Below, piece after piece: positions 16,583 through 29,300 of a stretch of DNA of 64,000 nucleotides; the stretch's first letter is position 1, and every line of letters begins with the position of its first letter. The notes beneath the pieces are model-generated. The model worked only from the letters and a program-made list of their open reading frames with translations, ran no database searches and was not told the origin of the DNA. The DNA comes from Cacajao melanocephalus (taxonomy: Eukaryota > Chordata > Mammalia > Primates > Pitheciidae), in assembly GCA_963573385.1 (NCBI GenBank), contig CAUYLG010021712.1, positions 1 through 64,000 on the forward strand, given 5' to 3'. A program made the translations under genes and the position numbers.

Positions 16583-17003
16583 TCCTTCAACCAAAACTTT
16601 AGTCAGGCACCTTTGAGTCACCTGCTTGAGTAAGTCCTGCCTGGGTTTCCCTCTCTGACCTTACAGAATCCAGTTTGAGCAAGAATCCTGCTACGTCAGT
16701 TTAGTGAAAACCCTCCATGCTTGGTATCTCACCACCCTCTTTACCTGATATCACCCTGGCTTGCTTTCAGCAAGAATTCTGTTGAGTCTTTACAGCAAAA
16801 GTTCCCTTAACCCTGATGTTTTACTAATTTTTCATCCACTGATGCCCACCTTGTTCTTTGGCTTTAAATCTCTACTTGTCTTTGTTGGACTTGAAATTGA
16901 GTTCAATCTCTCTCCCTGATGGTAGGACTCCATTGCAGTGGCCCCTGTGTCTATCATCACCTTGGCCCCAACTAAGCTTACCATCCTTAAGAAATGTCAA
17001 TAA
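16583..17003 (+). repeat. Possible class I ERV solo LTR
   Basis: The stretch is pyrimidine-rich and looks like the end of an ERV1 LTR: a TTTAAATC box, GAGTTCAATCTCTCTCCCTG, then CTCCATTGCAGTGGCCCC. This resembles the U3/R/U5 end of gammaretrovirus-like LTRs. I cannot name the family and no flanking duplication is clear. Confidence 0.4.
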
Positions 17004-17057
17004 TTATTTTTTCTTTAACATTATATTAACATATATACATCTAATTTATTTATTTTT

Positions 17058-17190
17058 AACTGAACTATTCCACTGTATCATTGTGTAATGCCCAGGTTAC
17101 TCCCTTACTATGGACCATTTAAATTGTTTCCAAATTTTCAATATAACAGCATCATAATAAACATTGGCATCTAGCTTCACTATTGATATG
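17058..17190 (-). mobile_element. Worn L1 ORF2 3' fragment, antisense
   Basis: TATTCCACTGTATCATTGTG, ACCATTTAAATTGTTTCCAA and a trailing TAATAAACATTGGCATC resemble the antisense end of an old L1 ORF2. Highly diverged. Confidence 0.4.
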
Positions 17191-17191
17191 T

Positions 17192-18879
<1,688 letters not shown>

Positions 18880-19096
18880 CTCTAAGACATATACATAGAA
18901 AAGAAATCAATGGGATAAAGAATGAAAGCATGGTCAGTGCTCTGTGATTTACTAAACTGATGTCTATGTTTCTAGCAGCCATGTGTGAATATTCCCTTTT
19001 TCTGTCCATCCTTGGCAACCATTGGTTTTTATCACATTTAAGAACTTTGGCCAGGCTCTGGGGGCTGTGCTAATGACTAGGCTGTTTTATCATATT
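18880..19096. other. Short unassigned gap
   Basis: About 200 bp with no recognised repeat or gene. A worn L1 3' remnant is possible. Confidence 0.35.
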
Positions 19097-19367
<271 letters not shown>

Positions 19368-19368
19368 G

Positions 19369-19369
19369 G

Positions 19370-19401
<32 letters not shown>
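19369..19401 (+). repeat. (GA)n microsatellite at truncated Alu end
   Basis: About 15 GA units begin directly where the Alu left arm is cut off. Confidence 0.95.
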
Positions 19402-19403
<2 letters not shown>

Positions 19404-19440
19404 CTTTGGGTAGCTTCTGTGAATTTTGTACATACAAATC

Positions 19441-20560
19441 GTTTACCCATTTTCCTTTCTTGTCTTTTTAAAATGTATCTTTAGTGTTTAGTATATGCTT
19501 TTGTTACCTCAGATCTTTTGTATGTTTTCTATTTTGCAAATATATTCTCCTAATATTCTTTAGTCTTTATATTTTGATTATATAGGCTTTTCTTTATTTT
19601 ATAGAAGTTTTAATCTCTGATTTGATTATATTTATTAGTCTTTCACATATAATTTTTGTTTTGTGAGACTCATTTAAAAATTCTTCATAAACCCAAGTTC
19701 ATAAACATAATTCTTTTACGTTTTTTTCTAATAATTTTGTTTTACATATTTAGTTCATTAAACCACTTAAATATACATAGTAAATGAGCCTTCTAATTAT
19801 ATCATCTACACTGTCTATATACTTATTTTTTTTTTTGTCTACTCACTGCATTGGTTTTTGTTGAGAGGAGTGTTAAAATCTTCTAATATTATTGGAAATT
19901 TCTTTCTTCAATTCAGTCAGCTATTTATGTAGTTCAAGTCTTTCTGTTAGGTGTGTATAAGTTAATGATTCTTACATTTTCTTGTAAAAATTCTTCTTTC
20001 TAACATTATGTGGTGTTCCTTTTTATTCCTGATAAAACTTTTGGAAAGTATTATTTCTTCACCCATTTATTTCAGTTAATATTTGCCTGATATATTTTTC
20101 CATTTGCTTTACTTTCAATCTAATTATTTGTTTGTTCATTTATGTATGTCTTTGTTTTAGTGAAGTTTTTATTTGCTATGCATCAAGAACTGTCCCAAGT
20201 GCTTTACAAGTATCTCCTGAATCTTATATCATTATTTAGAAGTATTTTTTGTAAATGGCATATAGATGAATTATATTTATTTAACTCAATCTGATACTCT
20301 GCTTTATAATATATAATTGTAGTCTCTTTATAGATATTGTAATATTGACAACAGGGGACTCATTTCTAGCATTGCATTATGGGCTTTTTATGCTATTCCT
20401 TTGAATTTTTCTTTTTTATTGCTTTCTACTGGAATAATAAATTTGTCTTTCTTCTCTTCTATCCCTGCTAATTCAAAAGACATAGATGGTAGTTCCATTA
20501 CTTAATTTAACACTTTAACATATATATGAATCTTTGAAAACACTTGCTGTATTGGGAGGA
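19441..20560 (-). mobile_element. L1M fragment, antisense
   Basis: AT-rich sequence with antisense L1 ORF2 phrases: TGTTAAAATCTTCTAATATT, ATTCAGTCAGCTATTTATGT, AACATTATGTGGTGTTCCT. It is best recognised at 19850-20270. The rest is assigned by composition and continuity. No coding frame is intact. Confidence 0.55.
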
Positions 20561-20713
20561 TTGACCATATTATGAGTCCCTTCTCTCTCAAGTTGATGTG
20601 TGAAGCTTCAACTCCAGGCCTCCCACGCTCTTCTGGTGCCAGTATATTACTCAAGCTTCACTAATCAGATCTTCCACTGCAAGTCTTCAATTCAGAAGAA
20701 ACCAGTGGGAAAG
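20561..20713. other. Unassigned sequence left of THE1
   Basis: About 150 bp of non-repetitive-looking sequence up to the left target duplication of the THE1 provirus. Confidence 0.35.
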
Positions 20714-21064
20714 TGATATCCTTGGCTGCATCCTCACCGAAATCTCATCTTGAACTGTAGCTTCCATAATTCCCATGTGTTGTGGGAGGAACTCTGTGGG
20801 AGTTAACCAAAACATGGGGTAGTTTCCCACATACCATTCTCATGGTAGTAATAAGTCTCACAAGATCTGATGGTTTTATAAGGGGAAATCCCTTTCACTT
20901 GGTTCTCATTTTCTCTCTTGCCACTGCCATGTAAGACATGCCGTTCACCTTTTGCCATGATTGTGAGGCCTCCCCAGCCATATGGAACTGTGGCTCTTTT
21001 TCTTTATAAATTACTCAGTCTTGGATATGTCTTAATCAGCAGAGTGAAAATGGTGCAACTAATA
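20714..21064 (+). repeat. THE1 5' LTR
   Basis: Reads TGATATCC, CTCATCTTGAACTGTAGCTT, AGTCTCACAAGATCTGATGG, TTTATAAGGGG, then a poly-A signal region and ACTCAGTCTTGGATATGTC. The end is blurred (GCAACTAATA instead of ACTAATACA), probably a small deletion at the LTR/primer-binding boundary. Confidence 0.88.
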
Positions 21065-22622
21065 AATTGGTATGAGTAGAGTGGGATGCTGCTGTAAAGA
21101 TTCCCAAAAATGTGGAAGTGACTTTGAAACTGGATAACAGGTAGATGTTAGAACAGTTTGGAGGGCTCAGAAGAAGACAGAAAATATGGGACATTTTGAA
21201 ACTTCATAGAGACTTGTTGGATGACGTTCACCAAAATGCTGATAGTGATATGAACAATGAAATCCAGCCTGAGGTGGTCTCAGATGGAGATGAGGAACTT
21301 GTTGGGAACTGAAGCAAAGGTGACTCTTGTTATATTTTAGCAAAGAGACTGGCAGTATTTTGCCCCTTTGCTAGAGGTTTGTGGAACTTTGAACTTGAGA
21401 GAGCTGATTTAGAGTATCTGGCAGAAGAAATTTCTAAGCAGAAAATCATTCAAGAGGTGACTTGAATGCTGTGAAAAGCATTCTGTTTTAAAAGAGAAAC
21501 AGAACATAAATGTTTGGAAAATTTGCAACCTGGTGATGTGATAGAAAACAAAAACCCATTTTCTAAGGAGAAATTCAAGCCAGCTGCAGAAATTTGCATA
21601 AGTCATAGAAGCCAAATATTAATCAGCAAGACAATGGGGAAAATGTGTCCCAGGTATGTCAGGGACCTTTGTGGCAGACCCTGCTATCACAGGCCTGGAG
21701 GCTTCGGAGGATGAAATGGTTTCCTGGGCCAGGCCTGCAACCCCACTGCTCTGTGCAACCTAGGGACTTGGTGCCCTGCATCTCAGCTACTCCATCCATT
21801 GCTAAAAAAGGCCAATGTACAGCTTGGGCCATGGCATCAGAGGGTGCAAGCCCCAAGCCTTGGCAGTTTCCACGTGTTGTTCAGCATACAGATGCACAGA
21901 AGTCAAGAATTGAGGTTTGGGAACCTCCACCTAGATTTCAGAGGATATATAGAAATATCTGGACATCCAGGCAGCAGTTTGCTGCAGGAATGGGGCGCTA
22001 ATGGAGAACCTCTGCCAGGGCAGCGCAGAAGGAAAATATGGGGTACAACCCCCACACAGAGTCCCCACTGGGATACTGCCTAGTGCAGGTGTGAAAAGAG
22101 GGCTACCATCCTCCAGACCCCAGTATGACAGATCCACCAACAGCTTGCACTGTGCGTGTGGAAAAGCCATAGACACTCAACATTATACCTTGAAAGCAGC
22201 CAGGAAGGGGCCTATATCCTGTAAAGCCACAGAGGCAGAGCTGCCCAAGGCTGTGGGAGCCCACCTCTTGCATCAGCGTGACCTGGATGTGAGACATGGA
22301 GTCAAAGGAGATGATTTTGGAACTTTAAGATAGACTGCCATAATGGATTTCAGACTTGCATGTGGCCTGTATCCCCTGTTTTGGCCAATTTCTCCCATTT
22401 GGAATGCCTGTTATTTACCTAATGCCTGTATCCCAATTGCATTTAGGAAGTAACTAGTTCGCTTTTGATTGTACAGGTTCATTAGCAGAAGGGTCTTGCC
22501 TTGTCTCAGATGAGACTTTGGACTGTGGACTTTTGAGTTAATGCTAAAATGAGTGAAAACTTGGAAGGCAAGATTGGTTTTGAAATGTGAGGGAATGAGA
22601 TTTTGGAGGGAGTGGGGCAGAA
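21065..22622 (+). mobile_element. THE1 internal region, non-coding relic
   Basis: Begins AATTGGTATGAG after the LTR and ends at a purine-rich tract GGAGGGAGTGGGGCAGAA just before the 3' LTR, as expected of a polypurine tract. It is colinear with the internal region at 6141-7667. Frames are short and interrupted, so no protein is called. Confidence 0.85.
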
Positions 22623-22983
22623 TTATATGGTTTGGCTGTGTCCTCACCCAAATCTCATCTTGAATTGTAGCTCTCGTAACTCCCATATGTTCTGGGAAGG
22701 ACCCACTGGGAGTTAATTGGATCATGGGGGCAGTTTCCCCATACTGTTCTTGTGGTAGTGAATAAGTCTCATGAGATCTGATGATTTTCTAAGGGAAAAC
22801 CCCTTTTGCTTGTTGTCATTTTCTCACTTGCCACCACCATGTAAGTGGCCACCACCACTTTCTGCCATGATTGTTAGGCCTCCTCAGCCACACGGAACTG
22901 TGAGTTCATTAAACCTCTTTTTCCTTATAAATTACTCAGTCTCAGGTATGTCTTTATCGGCAGTGTGAAAACAGACTGATACA
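22623..22983 (+). repeat. THE1 3' LTR
   Basis: Starts TTATATGGTTTGGCTGTGTC and ends GACTGATACA. It is closer to THE1 consensus than the 5' LTR of the same element and keeps the ATTAAACCTC box and the terminal CA. Confidence 0.92.
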
Positions 22984-22988
22984 GAGAG

Positions 22989-23499
22989 AATGGTCTCTTA
23001 AGGGTAATTTAGACCCTGCTAGCCACATAGGTAATGATAATGATTACATTTGTAGACATTCTACTGCCTTAATGTCAGAACAGATTTCATGATGACTTTC
23101 GATATGCATGCATTCCAGAGATGCATAGAAATTCCAGTTTCTTCTAAGTTTTTGGGAAAGAAACCTGGAAGCAGATGCCTACTTTAGATAATAAGAAAGT
23201 CTAATTACTTCTGAATTCCTTAAAGACTTTTGTCTCTGGATGGCCTGCTTGTTGGTCACCAGGTAATCTTTGCTCTCCTCACTTAAATTCTAAGCAATAT
23301 AAGAATCTGAAGTTTTTATCTTCATCAACTATGATCATAAATAATTTAACATTTCAGTTCTATCTTAATGACCTTCAAGTCAGTCAATATTATTACTTTA
23401 TATAAAGTTTATTAGATTTGATAGTTTCCTAAAAAATAATTCTTCTTTGGGGGTCTAATCATTTTCTTCAGGAAACATATGTTGTAGGTAATTATTTAA
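22989..23499. other. Unassigned sequence right of THE1
   Basis: No repeat family recognised. It may be decayed L1M, given its neighbours. Confidence 0.35.
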
Positions 23500-24300
23500 A
23501 GTCTACTGTTAATCATTCCTCCCAGTGTATATTTGTCTGAAAATGATTTTATTTGGTCTTGTTTTTTCTTGAAATTTTAGCCGGATATACAATTTGGATT
23601 ATAAACCATTTTCCCCATAGATCTTTTGGTATAATTATATTATCCTCTTGCTAGTTTAGTTGAAGTTTGGATGCCTGTTTTTTGACTAACTGTTGCTCTT
23701 TGAGGAAATCTATTTTTCTGGTATTACTTTTAAGATTTTCTCTCAGTTCTATGTTACAAAGAAATTGCGTCTAAGGGCACATTCACTTTTATTACACTCA
23801 GGACTAATTGTGCTGTTTAAATATGCCTATTCATGCTTTTTTTTCAACCTTGGAAAATAATTATATTACTATTTCCCCTTCTCTCTGTTTTGTCTGCTAA
23901 GAAATTTCATCAACATGTATTGGACCTTCTCTATGTTTCCTTCTTATATGTTCATCTCTCTTTCATTTATTTATTTATCTTGTTTCTTCTCTGTGCTCTT
24001 TCTGAATAATTTCCTAAGCACTGTGTACCTCTTCACAAATTCTTTGTTCATTTGTGCTTAAACTGCTGTTTATTCATTGAAATTTTATTCCATAAATTAT
24101 GTTTTCCCACTTCTGAAAATAGTTTGTGTTTTGTCTATGGAGTCATATGTCTTTCTGTGTTTTTAATCCACTTTTATAACATTCATCTTTTTACATACAT
24201 TTACTTCATAGTCTTTATTATGGGTTTAATTGTGCTATTTGCTCTGATTAGTTTCTTTTGTTTAAAGTGAATTTAAAAATACATTTTGTGATATAGATAG
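23500..24300 (-). mobile_element. L1M 5'-region fragment, antisense
   Basis: The phrases TGTCTGAAAATGATTTTATT, TAGCCGGATATACAATTTGG and TAAGATTTTCTCTCAGTTC follow the antisense order of older L1M elements. No open frame is preserved. Confidence 0.55.
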
Positions 24301-25079
24301 TGAGCTCATCATTAGCAGGGTTATACCAGGTAAGACCTTACTAGGCATGTTAGGGTGTAGCTTTCTAGAGCACTTCTAGGATGTAATTGTTATGGATGGT
24401 CCAAGGGTTTTGTAAGCCTGAGACAGTTTAAGTGGGTTAATTTCTCTTAGATTGGAGATTCCTCATTAAGATTTTTTAAATTAGGCCCTAGGTTATAATA
24501 TCCTACAGGAGTCTTCCCTCTTGCCTCTCCCCAAGTAGAACCCTCGCATCACAGACAAACTTCCTCAATGCCTTTCTGAGACAGCAATGGGTGGTCTTAA
24601 AGCTCTTCTTTTCTAACAAGGGTACATTCATTCAAAGACCTCAGCTCTGTTTTCATTTAAAGTCTCAATCTTTACTGACCAAGTCCTCATCTTCTGTCTC
24701 CTTGTAGCACATTAATCTTCAGAAACCACATCCTGCTTCTCTGGATTGCTTCTAAAACACTCTGCTTATCCTCAGACTCAGTTCAATTTCTTCTGTTTTT
24801 GGCCTCTGGAGATAATCCTACTTATGAGTTCTATTAAGTATTTTTTAAAAAAAGTTTGCTGTGTTTATCTGAAATACATTGTTGTTTTATTATTGTGTTT
24901 TTAAAATAATATCTAGCACTAACTCTTAAATACACAAAATTAGTTATTTTTAGTCAACAATAATTAGATTTGTAAACATTTTCCAAATGTCCATACTTAT
25001 TATTGTTTTTAAATCCCATTTCTTCTCTATTCTTTTTTGCAAAGTGTATTCATTATTTTAAAATCTTAGAATTTGTAGA
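24301..25079. other. Unassigned sequence between L1M blocks
   Basis: Somewhat less AT-rich, with no repeat I can name and no coding frame. It may be more L1M. Confidence 0.35.
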
Positions 25080-25260
25080 AAGTCTATTCTTTTAGGTGTG
25101 AAAAAAAGTAGTCATTATTTTGCCTTTACTCTTGAATGACAGTTTAACTGCATATTTAATTCTAACTAGACAGTTTATTTTTCCTCAATACTTTGAAGAT
25201 ATTCCTTCATTGTTTTCTGGCATCTATTGTTGCTAATAAAAATCTCCCATCTTGTAATTG
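25080..25260 (-). mobile_element. L1M 5'-region fragment, antisense
   Basis: ATACTTTGAAGATATTCCTT, CATTGTTTTCTGGCATCTAT and TTGCTAATAAAAATC repeat the L1M antisense region also seen near 23520. It is therefore a second element or a rearranged part of the same one. Confidence 0.5.
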
Positions 25261-25429
25261 TGTTTTTACTATATAATTGCAAGAGAAATCAAGATATAAG
25301 ACTACATTCATAGTGTAATTCCATGTTTCAAAAACATGTATAAAATTATTTAGTATCTAATACTTAAAAACCAATAGTAAGAGTTCAGACAGTAAGAAAT
25401 AACTGTTATGTGAATTCATCTGTTTCCAA

Positions 25430-25870
25430 GTTTTGGTTGTAAGTATTGGATATTTATGACTCTTTCTGGAAGCCAATTTGACAATATGTCAAAGACCTTC
25501 AAAAAGCTCAATCCAATATTTCACTTTTAAGAGATACAGACAGACCTTCATTTATAAAATTGTTCATTGCTTGATTTTATGTCAAAAAATGGAAATAACA
25601 TAAAAGTACAAAATATTTTAATAGATTATGCAGTCATTAAAATTATACTCGAAGAATTAATTATATGTAAAGTCACATACTATACTTTTTTTAATTAAAA
25701 GTATCAAACAACATATTATGATTACATAATGTTAAGGAATAAGCATACATATATTTCTATACATATACCTCTGTTATTTGTTAAGAATACCTTGTTCTGA
25801 ATGCTGGGATTGTATGTAACATTTAGTTTCTTCACAATTTTTAAACAATTTTCTAAGTTCTAAGTCCTAT
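25430..25870 (+). mobile_element. L1M ORF2 3' region, sense
   Basis: CTCTTTCTGGAAGCCAATTT, AATTGTTCATTGC, AAATGGAAATAACATAAAAG and TATGCAGTCATTAAAATTA follow the sense order of an old L1M ORF2 end and 3' UTR. Diverged and non-coding. Confidence 0.6.
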
Positions 25871-27594
25871 ATAGTAGAGAAGTAATGTTTCTATAATTTC
25901 AAACAAAATGAAAAGTTATTAAAATGCATGCACACCATAACCCTTGTTACTAGGTAACTTAGAATACAACATTGTTGATCACATCATTGTAGTATGGCAA
26001 TGGGAATGCAGTCTGTCCACAAATTTTTTTTTCTCACACCCAGATGAATGCAGGCTAGTCTCGTGCCTTGATGGGTTTTCTACCAATGCTAGAAGTACAT
26101 GGCTCAGTAAGTGCCCTCTTTCCATATGCAGCCTCCTGAATCATTGCGTCACCCTTACTTGTTCCAGGCTACCTTGCTTCCTTATTTAATCTTCTTCACT
26201 CTCCTAGTTATGTAACTGATACGTTACTGTCTACTTTTGGAGTAGAGAGTAGACCCTATTGTCTCTGCCATGGTCACACTCCTGTCCTTGGCTAAGACTG
26301 CCCATGGCTAGGTGGCTGGTCTTTATGTTGCTGATTCTTCTGTTCCACAAATTACCTAAGGCAATCCCCCTCCTAGCTAACCAGGCTCTATATGGCAACC
26401 TTGTCAGTTTCAATTCCCATTTGTATCCTTTCTCTCCCATTCCCTTGTCTTTTCAGCTGCTGCTATTATAGAAGGGTATATTATGCATAAAACCAAGTTA
26501 TCAACCATTTTTAATTAAATGTTTTAACAATTAAACTGAAGGAAAAATACTTCATTCATGTTTCTATATTTTTAAAAGTATAACATCTTAAATTTTGAAA
26601 GAGCTTTATCTTCAGTGAAATATATAAATGGGTGAAAGATTTCATTTCTGTTAACATTATGAAACTTCCCATTTCTCTTTTTGCCAAGGTGAACTGATGT
26701 AATGCAGGATTTTGGTCTTTTCAAGAGAAGATAAGTAACTTTATAAGAAACCTTAAGGGAGAGAGAGACAGAGAAAAAAAAAACTTCTTGTATAACGAGT
26801 ACAGCTTAGGTAACTGGTATTTTTACATGAGGATTTTTGGCTCAATAGAAGGAAGATTTTACAGCCCCAAATAGCAATCAGAAATCCTTCAGACTGATAG
26901 AGACGCATTTGAATATTAGGGATTCTGAATGATTTCTTTTTGAAACTAGGCAAAATTGAATTTTGATATCTCTTTTTTTAAAATTAATCTGTCCTGAAAG
27001 AATATCAAATAATTGTACCCTAACTACATAAAATTCTCAGCATTCTACGTCTCCTTTTCAAAAACTGCATTATTTTGATACTAATGATAAGAATTGAGTT
27101 TTCAAACTTAAATTTATATTTTGGCTTTGGAATTTCAAGATGCTTCTTTAGAAGGGAATTTTAATATTTGTCCTGGCTTCCTTACAGTGTTACAGTGTTA
27201 CTGTGAGGGGAAAAGTCAGATAAAGTATATAAAAGTGCAATGAATGTACGCTTTCAAGCAGTCTCTGGATCCATGATTAATATCTGGATAGTACATCCTT
27301 GCTCATGAAATTTTGTGTAACAAAAAATACCTCCTACATGTCCAACCACATCTTGGCCAATAATGTTTTCAAGCACATGGCTCAAATATTCAATCATTGA
27401 ATTTTTTACCAGAAATATTCTCTTACCTTTCATGGGTCAAGCAGGTTCACCTTTAGGTGTCACTTTTCTGCTTCACAAGTAGTAAAAGAGCTGGTAATAG
27501 CAATGCCCAAGGTACCAGTATCACCTTATAATTTGCCTCTTGATGACCCTAGTCATTTTGAAAATAACAGTTGATCTTTCAGTGTGTTCCCTGT
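25871..27594. other. Repeat-poor sequence, no gene recognised
   Basis: No mobile element recognised. A 13-bp palindromic X-box-like word is at 25946. The section at 25960-26470 is less AT-rich but has no convincing exon. The frames there run on both strands at similar length, which argues against coding. Confidence 0.45.
25946..25958. promoter_or_regulatory. Palindromic X-box-like word (GTTACTAGGTAAC)
   Basis: A 13-bp near-perfect inverted repeat with GTTAC and GTAAC arms, the form bound by RFX-type dimers with a one-base spacer. It is sequence similarity only. Confidence 0.25.
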
Positions 27595-27712
27595 GCTTCA
27601 GGCACTGTACTAACACTTTTACAGGCATTATTTTATTTAATACTCAAAAATAACTTATAAGGTTGATATAATTACCCACTTTTAGTGAGATAACACTAAA
27701 ATTCAGGGAAGT
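27595..27712 (-). mobile_element. MIR SINE, antisense
   Basis: CTTCAGGCACTGTACTAACA, CATTATTTTATTTAATACTC and TAATTACCCACTTTTAG are the reverse complement of the MIR 3' half. Confidence 0.75.
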
Positions 27713-28314
27713 TCATTCATTCATTTAATCAGTTTGTACTGAGAGCCAAGTATCTACCAGCTTCTGAGCTAGATGGGGAAGAAAGAACAGTAATGAAGAT
27801 GAGAACAGTTCCTTGAATCCATGGGATTTGTATTACAGTTGAAACAAAGAAAACAAAAAAAGAAATGTGTACCACATAGAAAGTAATGAGTATTCTGCTG
27901 AGCATTGAAACTGAGTGGCTATTTTAGAAAGAGGTTAAAGAAGACCTTCCTAAGAATGTCCTGAAAGACAGAGCCTGAGTGACAGGAAGGGGTCAGGCAC
28001 ATGAAGAAGTCAGCAGAAAGAACACTGGGCTGAGGGGACACTACACAGGAAGGTCCCAAGATGAGAATAAGAGCTATGATGATGGGGTGATGAGCATCCT
28101 GGATTCTCATGACATGGATGGAACTGGATACGTTTTGGAGTTAGAACTGACAGGTTTTCGGTTGGTTGGAGGTAGGGTAATGGAATTAGATGAATCAAGG
28201 GTATTTTGTTTGTTAGTTTGTTTGGAATTAAATACTAGGTTATTGATGGGCCATTTAGGGATGATGAAGAGGAGTAGGTAGGTTTGGGGAAAGAGCACCA
28301 GTTCTTTCTGTTGT
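27713..28314 (-). mobile_element. Ancient repeat with L2-like end, first part
   Basis: Starts with TTCATTCATTCATTTAATC, an L2-type 3' terminus in reverse. It then follows a purine-rich ancient repeat I recognise but cannot name (GAAGACCTTCCTAAGAATGT, GAGGTAGGGTAATGG-like stretches, GGTTTGGGGAAAGAGCACCA). It breaks at an L1M insertion and resumes at 28869. Confidence 0.55.
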
Positions 28315-28709
28315 TGTTTAAACTCTTTTATGGTGGTAAAATTTATATAAGATATACCATTTTTAAATGTAAAGTCCATTGGCATTAAGTACATTCCCGT
28401 TGTTGTGCAATCATCACCAGCATCTGTCTTCAAAACTTTTTCATCTGCCCATACTGAAACTTTATAACCATTAAACAATAATTCTCCAATTTTTCTCCCT
28501 TCATCCTCTGGCAACTACCATTCTACTTTCTGTCTGTATGAATTTGACTACTTCAGGTACCTCACATAAGTGGAGTCATACAGTATTTGGTGTGTGTGTG
28601 TGTGTGTGTATGTGAGTGAGTGTGTGACTGGTTTATTTCACTTAGCATAATGTCTTCAAGTTTCGTCCACATAGTAGCATATGTTAGAATTTCCTTCCTT
28701 TCTTTTTTT
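28315..28709 (-). mobile_element. L1M (L1MA/L1MB-type) 3' fragment, antisense
   Basis: ATTAAGTACATTCCCGTTGT, CTACCATTCTACTTTCTGTC and ATTTCACTTAGCATAATGTC are the antisense L1M tail, parallel to 3708-4222. A TG microsatellite has expanded inside it. It lies within the ancient repeat. Confidence 0.85.
28590..28627 (+). repeat. (TG)n microsatellite in L1M
   Basis: About ten pure TG units and then degenerate TGTGAGTG units split the L1 phrase CAGTATTTG...ACTGGTTTATTTC. Confidence 0.92.
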
Positions 28710-28868
28710 TCTTCAATAGTCTTTATTTTAGGTTCACAGCAAAGTTGAACAAAAAGTACAGAGAGTTCCCACATATCCCCAGCCCCTTCACATCCACAGC
28801 CTATCCTACTGTAAACATTTCATATTAGAGTACTACATTTGTTACAATTGATGAGCCTGCGTTGCGAG
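28710..28868 (-). mobile_element. Second L1M 3' end, antisense
   Basis: TTATTTTAGGTTCACAGCAA, GTACAGAGAGTTCCCACATA and CATTTGTTACAATTGATGAG match the antisense 3' UTR of a different L1M subfamily. It abuts the previous L1M fragment. Confidence 0.75.
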
Positions 28869-29300
28869 TTACCTTTTGACTTGAAGATATCAGGACGCCT
28901 AATGAGAGCATGCTATGGAGTTCTGACTCAGGAGTCAGAGATGGTATTCAAGGCTAAGGCCTGAATGAGATCACCTGGGATAGAGTGTGTAAAGGCAAGG
29001 ACGGGACCCGGAGGGGAGAAAAAGATCTTCAGCACTTCTGTGTTTAGAAGTCAAGCAGAGACAAGAAACAGCGACAAAGACAGAGGAGGAAAGACTTCTA
29101 TACTAGGTGTAGTATAGAAGAAAAGCCAGGAGGAGACAAGAGTATCAGGGAATCCAAAGGAGGCAGCACCTCAAAACTGTTACCATTAAATATAGCAGAT
29201 GCTAATGGGAGGTCAGTCAAGCAAAATCGGCATAAGAAGTGGCCTTTGGATTTGGCAATATTCATAGTGACCTTGACAAAAGAAAATTCAGCAGGATACT
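28869..29300 (-). mobile_element. Ancient repeat with L2-like end, second part
   Basis: Continues the element broken at 28314: CTGAATGAGATCACCTGGGA, GTATCAGGGAATCC and ATAGTGACCTTGACAAAAG are in the expected order. Orientation is set by the L2-like end at 27713. Confidence 0.5.

Larger units (their letters stand above)
20714..22983 (+). mobile_element. THE1 (ERVL-MaLR) provirus, LTR-internal-LTR
   Basis: Second complete MaLR element, 2.27 kb, on the plus strand: 5' LTR 20714-21064, internal 21065-22622, 3' LTR 22623-22983. Outer ends are TG and CA. The flanking 5-mers GAAAG (20709-20713) and GAGAG (22984-22988) are a one-mismatch target duplication. LTR and total lengths fit THE1. It is oriented against the copy at 5793-8029. 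The internal region shows only stop-broken frames. It sits between two L1M antisense blocks. Confidence 0.92.

Noticed and set aside
21645..22333. Several 94-118 codon frames
   Set aside because: All lie in the THE1 internal relic, overlap in several frames and lack a continuous retroviral reading frame.
28107..28514. 135-codon minus frame
   Set aside because: It spans the border of an ancient repeat and an antisense L1M 3' UTR, so it is non-coding.
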